Translations under genes and position numbers: made by a program
The notes under the pieces: model-generated
What the model saw: only the letters and a program-made list of their open reading frames with translations
Database searches by the model: none
Told to the model about the DNA's origin: nothing
Part shown: positions 17,826-26,870 of the stretch, one piece after another
How positions within the stretch are numbered: the stretch's first letter is position 1
How the letters are laid out: each line of letters opens with the position of its first letter
Assembly: GCF_900111965.1 (NCBI RefSeq)
Contig: NZ_FOJT01000001.1
Coordinates: forward strand, 524,582-588,581
DNA length: 64,000 bases
Reading direction: 5' to 3'
Origin: Flavobacterium swingsii
GTDB taxonomy: Bacteria > Bacteroidota > Bacteroidia > Flavobacteriales > Flavobacteriaceae

Positions 17826-17947
17826 TATTTTTACATTGACAGATGCATAAATTAACAGTTTATCAAAAGTTAAATTAATCTATAATTAAAAAAGTAATTT
17901 ATTATAAACCAATTACGTTTCTTAATTTTGCATAAAATAAAAAGAAC

Positions 17948-18844
17948 ATGAAACTTATCACTATAAAAGACACGAACAATCCGAATATTCAAAAATTCGA
18001 ATTCTCATATTTCATAACACCCAATCAAAGTTATGAATACAAAAACATAGACGAAGCCAGTCAATCGCCACTTGCGCAACAATTATTTTACTTACCATTT
18101 GTAAAAACCGTATATATCTCTGGAAATTTTGTAGCTATCGAAAAGTACAATATTGTCGAATGGGAAGATGTAAAATACGACGTTGCAGAGCAAATGGAAG
18201 CTTTTGTAAGCAATGGTGGCGAAGTGGTAAAACAAACTGAAACTCCAAAAAAATCAGCTGTAACGGTTTATGCCGAAAGCACACCAAATCCTGCAGTTAT
18301 GAAGTTTGTAGCAAGCAAAAAACTAACAAAAACCATTGTCGAATGCAAAAATATCGACGAAACTTATGCTTCGCCTCTAGCCAAAGAATTATTTAATTTT
18401 CCTTTCGTAAAAGAAATTTTTATCGACGAAAATTATATTTCGGTAACTAAATATGCTGTGGCCGAATGGCAAGAGATCACGCTCGAATTGCGTACATTCA
18501 TCAAAGAATTTATCGAAAATGGAAATATTTCGGTCGACGAAACTAAAATCGTAGCGACAAAACACGAAGAAAAACAACAAATTACAAATTTTGATAATCT
18601 CGATGTTACTTCACAAAAAATCATCAATATTATTGAAGAATATATCCGTCCAGCCGTTGCTGCCGATGGCGGAAACATACTTTTCGATTCCTATTCTGAA
18701 GACACAAAACAAGTAAAAGTAATCCTCCAAGGAGCTTGTAGCGGTTGCCCATCGTCGACATTTACCCTAAAAAACGGAATAGAAAGTATGCTAAAAGACA
18801 TGCTAAACGAACCTGAGTTAAAAGTCGAAGCTTTAAATGCGTAA
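17948..18844 (+). CDS. NifU-family Fe-S scaffold protein with two Nfu-N domains
   Basis: A 298-residue protein that probably carries and delivers Fe-S clusters. Two tandem Nfu-N domains (about 1-85 and 105-185) share the pattern ...SPLAQQLFYLPFVKTVYI / SPLAKELFNFPFVKEIFI. The C-terminal NifU domain (about 220-290) has the cluster-binding Cys264 and Cys267 in GACSGCPSS. The duplication of the N domain is typical for Flavobacteria. Transcription probably starts from the -7 box at 17923-17930. The dodecin gene follows on the same strand 66 bases downstream. Confidence 0.92.
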   Translation: MKLITIKDTNNPNIQKFEFSYFITPNQSYEYKNIDEASQSPLAQQLFYLPFVKTVYISGNFVAIEKYNIVEWEDVKYDVAEQMEAFVSNGGEVVKQTETPKKSAVTVYAESTPNPAVMKFVASKKLTKTIVECKNIDETYASPLAKELFNFPFVKEIFIDENYISVTKYAVAEWQEITLELRTFIKEFIENGNISVDETKIVATKHEEKQQITNFDNLDVTSQKIINIIEEYIRPAVAADGGNILFDSYSEDTKQVKVILQGACSGCPSSTFTLKNGIESMLKDMLNEPELKVEALNA

Positions 18845-18910
18845 ATAAGTTTTATTTCTAGTTTAAAAATTGTAATTTTAATCAAATTAACAACTAAAAA
18901 AACTATAATT

Positions 18911-19111
18911 ATGGCAGTATTAAAAGTTATTGAAGTATTATCAAGTTCTGAAACTTCATGGGAAGATGCAACAAAAAAAGCAGTCGAAAAAGCATCAAAA
19001 TCGGTAAAACACATTCGTTCAGTTTATGTTCAAGACCAAAGCGCTTCAGTAAAAGAAGGAAAAGTAACTGAATTTAGAGTAAATCTAAAAATCACGTTCG
19101 AACTAGAATAA
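18911..19111 (+). CDS. dodecin family protein
   Basis: A 66-residue flavin-binding protein that forms a hollow dodecamer and buffers flavin or flavin breakdown products. The length, the strand-helix-strand-strand pattern and VIEVLSSSETSWEDATKKAVEKAS, where the Trp stacks on flavin in characterised dodecins, are diagnostic. It is followed by a strong terminator at 19134-19164. Confidence 0.92.
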   Translation: MAVLKVIEVLSSSETSWEDATKKAVEKASKSVKHIRSVYVQDQSASVKEGKVTEFRVNLKITFELE

Positions 19112-19133
19112 ATCCTCATTAAATCATAAATTA

Positions 19134-19164
19134 GCGTTTCAATATTTTGAAACGCTTTTTTTTT
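19134..19164 (+). terminator. rho-independent terminator after dodecin
   Basis: GCGTTTCAA (19134-19142), loop TATT, TTGAAACGC (19147-19155), then nine T bases. Confidence 0.92.
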
Positions 19165-19165
19165 G

Positions 19166-19254
19166 AAGCCATTTCCTGCTGTTCGCTATATCTTTTCCTT
19201 ACTAAAGAAGCAAGAAAAAGGTAATTACGAGAGTAATTCGACCATCAGGGCTAA
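19166..19254 (-). repeat. dispersed structured intergenic element, copy C
   Basis: Read on the minus strand it begins TAGCCCTGATGG and ends CAGCAGGAAATGGCTTC. The outer arms are CCTG/CAGG and AGCC/GGCT; the inner hairpin is CTTGC-ttcttta-GTAAG. It holds an extra ~19-base stretch with its own small inverted repeat (AATTAC...GTAATT) absent from the other copies. It lies between the dodecin terminator and the DUF255 gene. Confidence 0.75.
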
Positions 19255-19264
19255 ACCAACCAGT

Positions 19265-21283
19265 ATGAATCAGCTAAATTTAGAAACCAGTCCTTATTTA
19301 CTACAACACGCCAACAATCCAATACATTGGAAAGCTTGGTCAGAAAAAACATTGGCAACAGCCAAAAAAGAAAACAAACTCCTCATTATAAGCATCGGAT
19401 ATTCCGCCTGTCACTGGTGTCACGTAATGGAACACGAAAGTTTCGAAAACGAAGAAGTCGCATCAGTAATGAATCCAAACTTTATATCTATAAAAGTAGA
19501 TCGAGAAGAACGCCCAGATGTAGATGCAATATATATGAAAGCCGTCCAGATGATGACCAATCGTGGTGGCTGGCCGCTAAATGTGGTTTGCCTTCCCGAC
19601 GGGAGACCAGTTTGGGGCGGAACCTATTTCCAGAAAGAAGAATGGACAAATACTTTGCAACAATTGCACGAAATGTATGTTTCATCACCTGAAAAAATCA
19701 TCGAATATGCCGAGAAATTACATCAAGGCATTCAAGTTTTAGGCATTATCGAACACAATACTTCTCAAGAACAAAATCACACCAATAATATAAAACCATT
19801 AGTCGAAAAATGGTCTAAAAGTTTCGATTGGGAATATGGCGGTTACGCTCGTGCTCCTAAATTTATGATGCCAAATAATTATTTGTTTTTACAACGTTAT
19901 GGCTTTCAAACACAATCCCAAGATTTGCTCAATTTTGTCGATTTAACGCTTACAAAAATGGCTCACGGTGGACTTTTCGACACAATAGATGGCGGATTTT
20001 CGCGTTATTCAGTCGATATTCGTTGGCATGTGCCGCATTTCGAAAAGATGTTATACGATAACGGACAACTCATTTCGTTATATGCTCAAGCGTACAAAAG
20101 AACCCAAAATCCGCTGTATAAAGAAGTCATCGAAAAAACATTAACTTTCGTAGAAAGAGAATTTTTAAATTCAGATGATGGCTTTTATTCGGCGCTCGAT
20201 GCTGATAGTTTAAACCAAAATAACAGACTCGAAGAAGGGGCTTTTTATGTTTGGACAAAAGACCAGTTACAAGAAATTTTACAAAATGATTTCGAAGTTT
20301 TCAGTCATTTATATAATGTGAATGATTTCGGTTTTTGGGAACACAACAATTATGTTTTAATACAAAGTCAAACTTCGGAAAGTGTTGCTTCGCAATTTGG
20401 CTTGACCGAAAACGAATTACAAAATAAAAAGAAAACCTGGGAACGATTACTTTTTACCGAAAGAGAAAAACGAGCAAAACCAAGACTCGACGACAAATCA
20501 CTCACTTCCTGGAACGCCATTATGCTAAAAGGATATGTTGAGGCGCACAATGCCTTGGGAGATGGAAATTATTTAGCTATTGCTAAAAAAAATGCCCAAT
20601 TTATTATCGAAAAACAATGGTCGCCAGAAGGTTTTTTACATCGTTCATACAAAAACAACAAAAGTACTATTGAAGGTTTTCTAGAAGATTATGCATTTAC
20701 AATTGATGCATTTATAAGCTTATACCAAGCCACTTTAGAAGAACAATATTTGCATCAAGCCAAACAACTGACTGATTATTGTTTTGACAATTTTTATGAC
20801 GAAAAACAACAGTTTTTTGCTTTCAATTCTAGGAATTCTGCACAACTTATTGCGCAACATTTCGAAACTGAAGATAATGTCATGCCAGCTTCCAATTCGG
20901 TTATGGCAAATAATTTATATATTTTGAGTATTTTATTTAACAATAGTTATTACGAAAAAATAGCGCTTCAAATGTTGCATCATATGATTCCAAATATCGA
21001 TTATGCATCAGCTTATTCGAACTGGCTAAACTTATGGATGAATTTGTCTGAAGACAACAAAGAGCTAGCCATTTGTGGCGAAAATGCATTAGTAAATAGT
21101 CAAAAAATAAATACCAAGTATTTGCCTCACATTATGATTGCCGGAAGCACAAAAAAATCGGAATTACCGTTTTTAGAAAATCGATTTATCGAAAATGAAA
21201 ATTTATTTTACGTTTGTCAAAACAAAGCTTGTTTGCTTCCAAAAACTACAATTGAAGAAACTTTTAACAATTTAGAAATATAA
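19265..21283 (+). CDS. thioredoxin-domain protein, DUF255/YyaL (SSP411-like)
   Basis: A 672-residue cytoplasmic protein. The N-terminal DUF255 thioredoxin-like domain (about 1-165) has [18 protein letters not shown] and the redox motif Cys49-H-W-Cys52 within [14 protein letters not shown]. The rest (about 190-660) is an (alpha/alpha)6 barrel related to N-acylglucosamine 2-epimerases and glycosidases, with [12 protein letters not shown] and DADS motifs. Its reaction is not established. The ATG at 19265 was chosen because the longer frame would run through repeat copy C. Confidence 0.9.
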   Translation: MNQLNLETSPYLLQHANNPIHWKAWSEKTLATAKKENKLLIISIGYSACHWCHVMEHESFENEEVASVMNPNFISIKVDREERPDVDAIYMKAVQMMTNRGGWPLNVVCLPDGRPVWGGTYFQKEEWTNTLQQLHEMYVSSPEKIIEYAEKLHQGIQVLGIIEHNTSQEQNHTNNIKPLVEKWSKSFDWEYGGYARAPKFMMPNNYLFLQRYGFQTQSQDLLNFVDLTLTKMAHGGLFDTIDGGFSRYSVDIRWHVPHFEKMLYDNGQLISLYAQAYKRTQNPLYKEVIEKTLTFVEREFLNSDDGFYSALDADSLNQNNRLEEGAFYVWTKDQLQEILQNDFEVFSHLYNVNDFGFWEHNNYVLIQSQTSESVASQFGLTENELQNKKKTWERLLFTEREKRAKPRLDDKSLTSWNAIMLKGYVEAHNALGDGNYLAIAKKNAQFIIEKQWSPEGFLHRSYKNNKSTIEGFLEDYAFTIDAFISLYQATLEEQYLHQAKQLTDYCFDNFYDEKQQFFAFNSRNSAQLIAQHFETEDNVMPASNSVMANNLYILSILFNNSYYEKIALQMLHHMIPNIDYASAYSNWLNLWMNLSEDNKELAICGENALVNSQKINTKYLPHIMIAGSTKKSELPFLENRFIENENLFYVCQNKACLLPKTTIEETFNNLEI

Positions 21284-21333
21284 TTCAAACAAAATTATGT
21301 AGTTTTACATGAATAAATAAAAATTTAAACAAA

Positions 21334-21687
21334 ATGGGAGTAGCAAGTTTTTTTAAGAACATATTTGGTTCAAAAAAAGTAGACGAAATAATTGACCAAG
21401 CAGGAGATTTCGCTGACGATGCAATTGCAAAAGCAAAAGAAAGTGCAGCACCACTTATGGATAAAGTAGAAGATTTTGCTGATCAAGCAGGAGATAAAAT
21501 TAAAGAATATGTTCCGCAAGCAGCGGAAACAATTGACAATGTTGTAGAAACTGTAAAAGAAAAAGCAGGAGATTTAATGGATAAAGCGGAAGAAATGGCA
21601 CATGGAGCTGTTGAAACTGCTGAAGAAAAAGCTAGTAATTTTGCGGCCGATACTACTGAAAAAGCAGCAGACGAAATGGCTGACTAA
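21334..21687 (+). CDS. LEA-like amphipathic helical protein, function unknown
   Basis: A 117-residue acidic protein (net negative, rich in Ala, Asp, Glu and Lys) with no Cys. After MGVASFFKNIFGS it consists of roughly 11-residue repeats such as ADDAIAKAKESA, ETVKEKAGDLMDKAEEMA and EEKASNFAADTTEKAA. These resemble late-embryogenesis-abundant group 3 or apolipoprotein-type amphipathic helices, which are associated with desiccation or membrane-surface binding. I cannot assign it to a named family. It is 50 bases after the DUF255 gene and its stop abuts the stop of the convergent tsaB. Confidence 0.75.
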   Translation: MGVASFFKNIFGSKKVDEIIDQAGDFADDAIAKAKESAAPLMDKVEDFADQAGDKIKEYVPQAAETIDNVVETVKEKAGDLMDKAEEMAHGAVETAEEKASNFAADTTEKAADEMAD

Positions 21688-22356
21688 TTATTTTGACGAC
21701 ACAGTCATCATAAAATCTTTTAGATAAAAAGGTTCAAAATAAGCGACATCAACGATGTCGTTTTTTTTGTATTTATCATAAGCGATTTTACACATTTCGT
21801 TTGCCGAAGGAAATTCTATATCGTCATGATAAATAAATTTCGCGTCAGTTAATATTTCTTTACATTTAGGAGCGCCATCACCAACAAAATATATCGTTTC
21901 GGTTATCTCTTGAAAAGAATTTTCATCGATAATTTCGGCTTTTACTTCTCGTGTTTTTTCGTGCTTGGCATCAAAAATTGCAGTGTAACATTCCATTCTT
22001 CTGGCATCAATCATGGGAATAATTATTCCGCTTCCGACAATCAGTTTTCTAGCCAAAATTTCTAAAGTATCAATCGCAATGAGTGGAATATCTAACGAAT
22101 AACATAGCCCTTTTGCCGCCGAAACTCCTATTCTTAAACCTGTATAAGAACCAGGACCTTGACTAATTGCAATGGCCGATAAGTCTTTAAAAGTGAGTTT
22201 GTTTGTTTTTAGAATTTCATCAATAAAAACATGCAATTTCTCTGCGTGAGAATAACCAGCTTCAGCAATTTCTTTGCAAGCAAGAACATTTCCGTTTTGC
22301 GATAAAGCAACGGAGCAGTTTCTTGTAGCGGTTTCTATATTTAATATATATGTCAT
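21688..22356 (-). CDS. tsaB: tRNA threonylcarbamoyladenosine biosynthesis protein TsaB
   Basis: A partner of TsaD in making the t6A37 modification of ANN-decoding tRNAs. The N terminus MTYILNIETATRNCSVAL is the ASKHA nucleotide-fold start, and AISQGPGSYTGLRIGVSAAKGLC is the family signature. At 222 residues it is normal for TsaB and too short for TsaD. It is a single gene, divergent from the oxidase operon; a TAATTTTG box at 22375-22382 on its strand may be its -7 element. Confidence 0.93.
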   Translation of the reverse strand: MTYILNIETATRNCSVALSQNGNVLACKEIAEAGYSHAEKLHVFIDEILKTNKLTFKDLSAIAISQGPGSYTGLRIGVSAAKGLCYSLDIPLIAIDTLEILARKLIVGSGIIIPMIDARRMECYTAIFDAKHEKTREVKAEIIDENSFQEITETIYFVGDGAPKCKEILTDAKFIYHDDIEFPSANEMCKIAYDKYKKNDIVDVAYFEPFYLKDFMMTVSSK

Positions 22357-22474
22357 TTTTGCGTGGCGAAGTTACAAAATTAGAAAATAATATGCCCTAA
22401 ATAATTATGACAACCTATTATATACTGAAGATTTATCATCACAGGTTAACATATTAAAAAAATAAAGAATTAGA

Positions 22475-22507
22475 TTTGAATATTCCTATTGGTTATTCCT
22501 ATCTTTG
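22475..22507 (+). promoter_or_regulatory. Bacteroidota-type promoter for the cytochrome oxidase assembly operon
   Basis: TTTG (22475-22478), a 21-base spacer and TATCTTTG (22500-22507). The predicted start near 22514 gives a leader of about 23 bases before the TTG start codon of ctaB. Confidence 0.72.
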
Positions 22508-22536
22508 CAAAGTTTTAAAAAATAAATATTTCTGCC

Positions 22537-23439
22537 TTGAGTGCAACAAATACATTACCTTCCTTAAAGTCTATTTTCAACGATTTCAAAGAAATTACCA
22601 AAGCTGGTTTGGCTATTAGCGTGGTTTTTTCTTCGTTGGCTGGATACTTGTTGGGAATTCATGAGTTTAACACGTCGAGCGTATATGTTCTTATTATGCT
22701 TGCCATTGGCGGATATTGCATGGTTGGCGCTTCAAATGCTTACAATCAAATCATCGAAAAAGATTTAGATGCTTTGATGGACAGGACTAAAAATCGTCCT
22801 ATTCCATCCGGAAGAATGTCAGTAAATACAGCTTTTACCATTGCAACAATATTAACCATTATAGGTTTGGTGATTTTATATATGATAAATCCTAAATCAG
22901 CAATGTTTGGAGCGATTTCGATATTTTTATACACTTGCGTTTATACTCCACTTAAAACAGTAACTTCATTGTCGGTTTTTGTGGGTGCTTTTCCTGGAGC
23001 AATTCCGTTCATGTTAGGTTGGGTTGCTGCCACCAATGATTTTGGTATCGAAGCTGGAACTTTATTTTTAATTCAATTTTTTTGGCAATTTCCACATTTT
23101 TGGGCCATAGGTTGGTTCTTATTTGAAGATTACAAAAAAGGCGGGTTTTATATGTTACCGACAGGAAAAAGGGACAAAGGAACTGCGATGCAGATTATTT
23201 TATACACGCTTTGGTTAACAGCCGCTTCGATTTTACCAAGTTTTGGTTATACAGGAAGACTTTATTTAACGACTGTTTCGACAGTAATTGTTGGCTTACT
23301 AGGCATATGGATGCTTTTCTATGCAATCAAATTGTACAAAAATAAAACCGATAAATCTGCAAAAACATTAATGTTGGTAAGCGTTGCCTACATATCACTC
23401 ATACAGGTGGTATATATTTCAGATAAATTTTTAAGATAA
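22537..23439 (+). CDS. ctaB: protoheme IX farnesyltransferase (heme O synthase)
   Basis: Attaches a farnesyl group to heme B to make heme O for heme-copper oxidases; an inner-membrane UbiA-family enzyme of 300 residues with about nine membrane segments. The prenyl-diphosphate motif ASNAYNQIIEKDLDALMDRT carries the N-x-x-x-D-x-x-x-D residues, and a second loop near 190-215 has DYKKGG. No ATG fits, so the TTG at 22537 is the likely start, supported by the well-spaced promoter. It is first in an oxidase operon whose next gene begins six bases after its stop. Confidence 0.93.
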   Translation: MSATNTLPSLKSIFNDFKEITKAGLAISVVFSSLAGYLLGIHEFNTSSVYVLIMLAIGGYCMVGASNAYNQIIEKDLDALMDRTKNRPIPSGRMSVNTAFTIATILTIIGLVILYMINPKSAMFGAISIFLYTCVYTPLKTVTSLSVFVGAFPGAIPFMLGWVAATNDFGIEAGTLFLIQFFWQFPHFWAIGWFLFEDYKKGGFYMLPTGKRDKGTAMQIILYTLWLTAASILPSFGYTGRLYLTTVSTVIVGLLGIWMLFYAIKLYKNKTDKSAKTLMLVSVAYISLIQVVYISDKFLR

Positions 23440-23444
23440 TAATT

Positions 23445-24029
23445 ATGGAAGGAATGACTATTCAGGAACATAACGAAAGAAAAGCAAGATCATACAAATT
23501 ACTGCTTCTTTTTGCTATGATTAGTATGTTTATGATGTTTGCAGGATTAACGAGCGCTTACTTGGTAAGTTCTTCTCGAAAAGATTGGATACACACTATG
23601 GTTTTGCCATCAGCATTTACAATAAGTACTATTCTGATAGTTTTGAGCAGTATCACGATTCATTTGGCAAAAAAAGCTATACAAAGAGATGATAGAAAAA
23701 ATACAACTCTATTCCTTTTGGGGACATTAGTCTTAGGAATTGCATTTATTTTCTTTCAATTTAAAGGATTTAGTCAAGTAGTCGAAATGGGCTATTTTTT
23801 TACAGGTAGCGAGAGTACAGTTACCTCTTCTTTCTTGTATGTTTTAACGATTTTGCACCTTGCACATCTCGTAGCAGGATTAATTTCGCTATTAATTATA
23901 ATTTATAATCATTTTAAACAAAAATACAATTCCACTCAAAGCACTGGTATTGAGCTTGGTGCGATGTTTTGGCATTTTTTAGATATTCTTTGGGTATATT
24001 TGTTTTTATTTTTATATTTCGTAAAATAA
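23445..24029 (+). CDS. heme-copper oxidase subunit III family protein (short)
   Basis: A 194-residue inner-membrane protein with five hydrophobic segments, matching the short, five-helix type of cytochrome c oxidase subunit III. FTGSESTVTSSFLYVLTILHLAHLVAGL and GAMFWHFLDILWVYLFLFLYFV are the conserved helical motifs with the W-H-F-x-D-x-x-W signature. It sits between ctaB and a second, longer subunit III. Two adjacent subunit III genes are regular in Flavobacteria, so this is not a recent duplication. The catalytic subunits I and II are not in this window. Confidence 0.9.
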   Translation: MEGMTIQEHNERKARSYKLLLLFAMISMFMMFAGLTSAYLVSSSRKDWIHTMVLPSAFTISTILIVLSSITIHLAKKAIQRDDRKNTTLFLLGTLVLGIAFIFFQFKGFSQVVEMGYFFTGSESTVTSSFLYVLTILHLAHLVAGLISLLIIIYNHFKQKYNSTQSTGIELGAMFWHFLDILWVYLFLFLYFVK

Positions 24030-24069
24030 TAAAATATTGTAAATTTGACAACTTTATAAACACAATTCT

Positions 24070-25047
24070 ATGGCAACGACAGTTACTACTAGTGCTGAAG
24101 GCAAAACTTGGGGAGGCGGAAAAGAGCCAATGGGCATAAGCTACGGAAAAATGATGATGTGGTTTTTCATCGTTTCCGATGCGCTAACATTCTCAGGATT
24201 CTTGGCAGCATACGGTTTTTCAAGATTTAAATTTATCGAAACTTGGCCTTTGGCCGATGAGGTTTTTACCCACTTTCCGTTTATGCATGGTGTTTCAGCA
24301 CCTATGTATTATGTGGCATTTATGACATTTGTACTGATTTTTTCATCGGTAACAATGGTTCTAGCAGTTGATGCTGGTCATCAAATGAAAAAAAATAAAG
24401 TAATCCTTTATATGTTTCTAACCATTATTGGTGGTTTTATATTCGTAGGCTCACAAGCTTGGGAATGGAAAAACTTCATCAAAGGAGAATATGGAGCTGT
24501 AGAAACTAAAGGTGGTTCTATCTTACAATTTATTGATAAAGATGGAAAAAGAATTGCACTTGGCGAATTTGCTGCCGATATTCCTAGCGAAAGAGTAGCT
24601 GATACAAAAAGCAAAGGAATTTGGTTCTTTGGAAACGAAACATTACCAACTTATTCAGTAGAAGAAGTGGTAGAAGGATTCAAAGCGCATCCAGAAGTAC
24701 TAATTCGTACTGAAGTTATTGACCCGAAAACAAAGAAAAAAATCACTTTATCTCGTGAAGAATCTCTAAAAAGAATAGAAGGAACACAATATGTTGTGGA
24801 AGGAGCAAACTTAATTCGTAACGAATACGGACAAAAATTATTTGCCGATTTCTTCTTCTTTATCACAGGATTTCACGGTTTTCACGTATTTTCTGGAGTA
24901 ATGATTAACGTTTTAATCTTCTTCAATATCCTTTTAGGAACTTACGACAAGAGAAAAAGTTACGAAATGGTCGAAAAAGTGGGATTATATTGGCACTTTG
25001 TCGATTTAGTTTGGGTGTTTGTATTTACATTCTTCTATTTAGTTTAA
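24070..25047 (+). CDS. cytochrome c oxidase subunit III (long, with soluble insertion)
   Basis: A 325-residue inner-membrane subunit III. The first helices contain GMMMWFFIVSDALTFSGFLAAYGFSRF-like residues (positions 25-60). The C-terminal helices end in KVGLYWHFVDLVWVFVFTFFYLV with the W-H-F-x-D-x-x-W signature. Between helix 3 and the final helices lies a charged insertion of about 110 residues (roughly 145-255) predicted to be outside the membrane, seen in other Bacteroidota members. It is 40 bases after the short subunit III. Confidence 0.92.
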   Translation: MATTVTTSAEGKTWGGGKEPMGISYGKMMMWFFIVSDALTFSGFLAAYGFSRFKFIETWPLADEVFTHFPFMHGVSAPMYYVAFMTFVLIFSSVTMVLAVDAGHQMKKNKVILYMFLTIIGGFIFVGSQAWEWKNFIKGEYGAVETKGGSILQFIDKDGKRIALGEFAADIPSERVADTKSKGIWFFGNETLPTYSVEEVVEGFKAHPEVLIRTEVIDPKTKKKITLSREESLKRIEGTQYVVEGANLIRNEYGQKLFADFFFFITGFHGFHVFSGVMINVLIFFNILLGTYDKRKSYEMVEKVGLYWHFVDLVWVFVFTFFYLV

Positions 25048-25077
25048 TTTTTTTTTAATAAATAAACATATATTGTT

Positions 25078-25428
25078 ATGTCACACGAACACGCATCAAA
25101 CGTAGGTAGAATCTGGAAAGTTTTCGGATTGTTATCAATAATTACAATAGTTGAGGTTATTTTAGGAATTGTTAAGCCCGAAGTTTTACAATTTAATACT
25201 TTCTTAAGTATGGGATTGTTAAACTGGATTTTCATCATCTTAACTGTATATAAAGCATACTGGATTATGTGGGCTTTTATGCACCTTGAGGGAGAAGCTG
25301 CCTCTTTGCGTTGGGCAGTTGTAGGAACATTGGTGTTCTTAATTATTTATTTAGTATTTATTTTGCTGGTTGAAGCTGATTATATATTCGAGATTTTTAA
25401 AAATTCTACCATAAAATGGAATTTTTAA
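25078..25428 (+). CDS. cytochrome C oxidase subunit IV family protein
   Basis: A 116-residue inner-membrane protein with three hydrophobic segments, of the prokaryotic COX4/CyoD-like group. The His-rich start MSHEHASNVGRIWKVF and IMWAFMHLEGEAASLRW in the middle are characteristic of Bacteroidota members. These subunits stabilise the oxidase and are not catalytic. It follows subunit III by 30 bases and is followed by a strong terminator at 25443-25473, so the first operon segment ends here. Confidence 0.88.
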   Translation: MSHEHASNVGRIWKVFGLLSIITIVEVILGIVKPEVLQFNTFLSMGLLNWIFIILTVYKAYWIMWAFMHLEGEAASLRWAVVGTLVFLIIYLVFILLVEADYIFEIFKNSTIKWNF

Positions 25429-25442
25429 AACATATTAATTCA

Positions 25443-25473
25443 AAAAAAAGCTCCTATTACAGGAGCTTTTTTT
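25443..25473 (+). terminator. rho-independent terminator after subunit IV
   Basis: AAAAAAAGCTCCT and AGGAGCTTTTTTT form a long perfect stem around ATTAC. The A run makes it work on both strands. Confidence 0.92.
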
Positions 25474-25506
25474 ATTTTTGTACTCAAATAAATTACACTT
25501 CTTCTT

Positions 25507-26181
25507 ATGAGAAATAAATTAGTCCTAATTGCCCTTCTAATACTTCCTGTTTTAATTTATTTAATATTTGCAACGGCAACGCATAACTCACTTTTTCTAC
25601 CAACAATTTCTAGAAATAATAAGGAATTGCCTAAATGGAAAAGTCTTGATGGAAAACCAGTTTCTCTTATCAATAAAATTACAGTTTTGGGATTTGTAGG
25701 CAATGACATTTTAAAAAATGAAGAGAATCTATTTAATCTGAACCAAAAAATATACGGGAAATACGAAGGTTTTGATGATTTCCAATTGGTAATGATAGCT
25801 CAAGAAGGATCCGAGGCACAAGTAAAAAATTTATTAGAAAAGCTAACTAGATTTTCTGACAATTTATCTGGCTGGAAGTTTGTTTTTGCAAAACCAAATG
25901 AGATTCAATCTTATTATGATGCATTTAAATTGCATGACAATCTTAATGAAAACTTAAGCACAACAAAGGTTATTATTATAGATAAAGATAAAAATCATCG
26001 CGGACGAAAAGGAAAAAATAAAGAAGGTAAAAACGAATATAAAGAAAGTTACAACACAAACTCGGCTGCCGATTTGCATAATGATATGTCCGACGATGTG
26101 AAAATTATACTTCGAGAATATCGATTGGCTTTGAAGCGAAACAAGAATCAAGAAGATTTTCGTTTACACGTTAAAAAATAA
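25507..26181 (+). CDS. membrane-anchored thioredoxin-fold-like protein without cysteines
   Basis: A 224-residue protein with one N-terminal membrane segment (about 4-24) and an extracytoplasmic domain resembling a thioredoxin/SCO fold: strand ITVLGFVGNDI, helix, strand FDDFQLVMIAQEG, then STTKVIIIDKD. No Cys is present, so it cannot act as a redox or CuA-type copper protein in the usual way. A very basic insertion (about 160-175, KDKNHRGRKGKNKEGK) and a charged C terminus are notable. It lies four bases before the SCO gene, hence probably an oxidase-assembly partner. Family not recognised with certainty. Confidence 0.65.
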   Translation: MRNKLVLIALLILPVLIYLIFATATHNSLFLPTISRNNKELPKWKSLDGKPVSLINKITVLGFVGNDILKNEENLFNLNQKIYGKYEGFDDFQLVMIAQEGSEAQVKNLLEKLTRFSDNLSGWKFVFAKPNEIQSYYDAFKLHDNLNENLSTTKVIIIDKDKNHRGRKGKNKEGKNEYKESYNTNSAADLHNDMSDDVKIILREYRLALKRNKNQEDFRLHVKK

Positions 26182-26184
26182 ATA

Positions 26185-26868
26185 ATGAAAAATAAATCAT
26201 ACATAGGTACGGCTTTTATTATTCTAGTTTTTGGGATTTATTTTGTTCCAAAAATTATCGATAGAATAAAAAATAATGATATTGTAAAAGGCGACAGATT
26301 AAATATTGAAGGAACAACAACATCGACTAAAAGCGATTTGATGACTATTGGAAAAGCACCTAAATTTTCATTAACAAATCAAGACAAAGCAACAATTTCT
26401 GACGAAAGCTATAAAGGTAAAGTATATGTTGTCGAATTTTTCTTTTCTACATGCCCGTCTATTTGTCCAATTATGAATAGAAATATGAAGTTGGTTCAGG
26501 AAGCATTTGCTTCAAATTCTAATTTCGGAATTGCATCAATAACAATCAATCCAGAAAACGATACGCCCGAAGTACTAAAAAAACACGCTGAATTAATAAG
26601 TGCAAAAGGAGTAAATTGGAACTTTCTTACTGGTGATAAAACTAAAATTTTCGAGATAGCCAATAAAGGTTATAATTTATTTGCTGGCGAAAATAAAAAA
26701 GTAAATGGAGGATTCGAACATTCAGGATTCTTTGCATTAATCGATAAAAGCGGAAATATTCGTTCTAGAAAAGATGAATTTGGCAATCCGATTATTTATT
26801 ATGACGGATTAAAAGAAGAAGGCGTAACAGCAATAAAACAAGATATCACTAAATTATTAGCAGAATAA
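26185..26868 (+). CDS. SCO family copper chaperone
   Basis: A thioredoxin-fold protein that helps insert copper into the CuA site of cytochrome oxidase, anchored in the inner membrane by residues 6-23. The copper ligands are Cys90 and Cys94 in STCPSICPIMNRN and His179 in GGFEHSGFF, all conserved. At 227 residues it is complete. It lies four bases after the Cys-less thioredoxin-like gene and three bases before the DUF420 gene, so these genes are almost surely co-transcribed. Confidence 0.93.
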   Translation: MKNKSYIGTAFIILVFGIYFVPKIIDRIKNNDIVKGDRLNIEGTTTSTKSDLMTIGKAPKFSLTNQDKATISDESYKGKVYVVEFFFSTCPSICPIMNRNMKLVQEAFASNSNFGIASITINPENDTPEVLKKHAELISAKGVNWNFLTGDKTKIFEIANKGYNLFAGENKKVNGGFEHSGFFALIDKSGNIRSRKDEFGNPIIYYDGLKEEGVTAIKQDITKLLAE

Positions 26869-26870
26869 AA

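Noticed and set aside
19163..19264. N-terminal extension of the DUF255 protein
   Set aside because: The 34 extra codons lie in dispersed repeat copy C. The family start [16 protein letters not shown] begins at 19265.
23445..25047. Recent duplication of oxidase subunit III
   Set aside because: The two proteins differ in length (194 and 325) and sequence and represent the two types found together in Flavobacteria.
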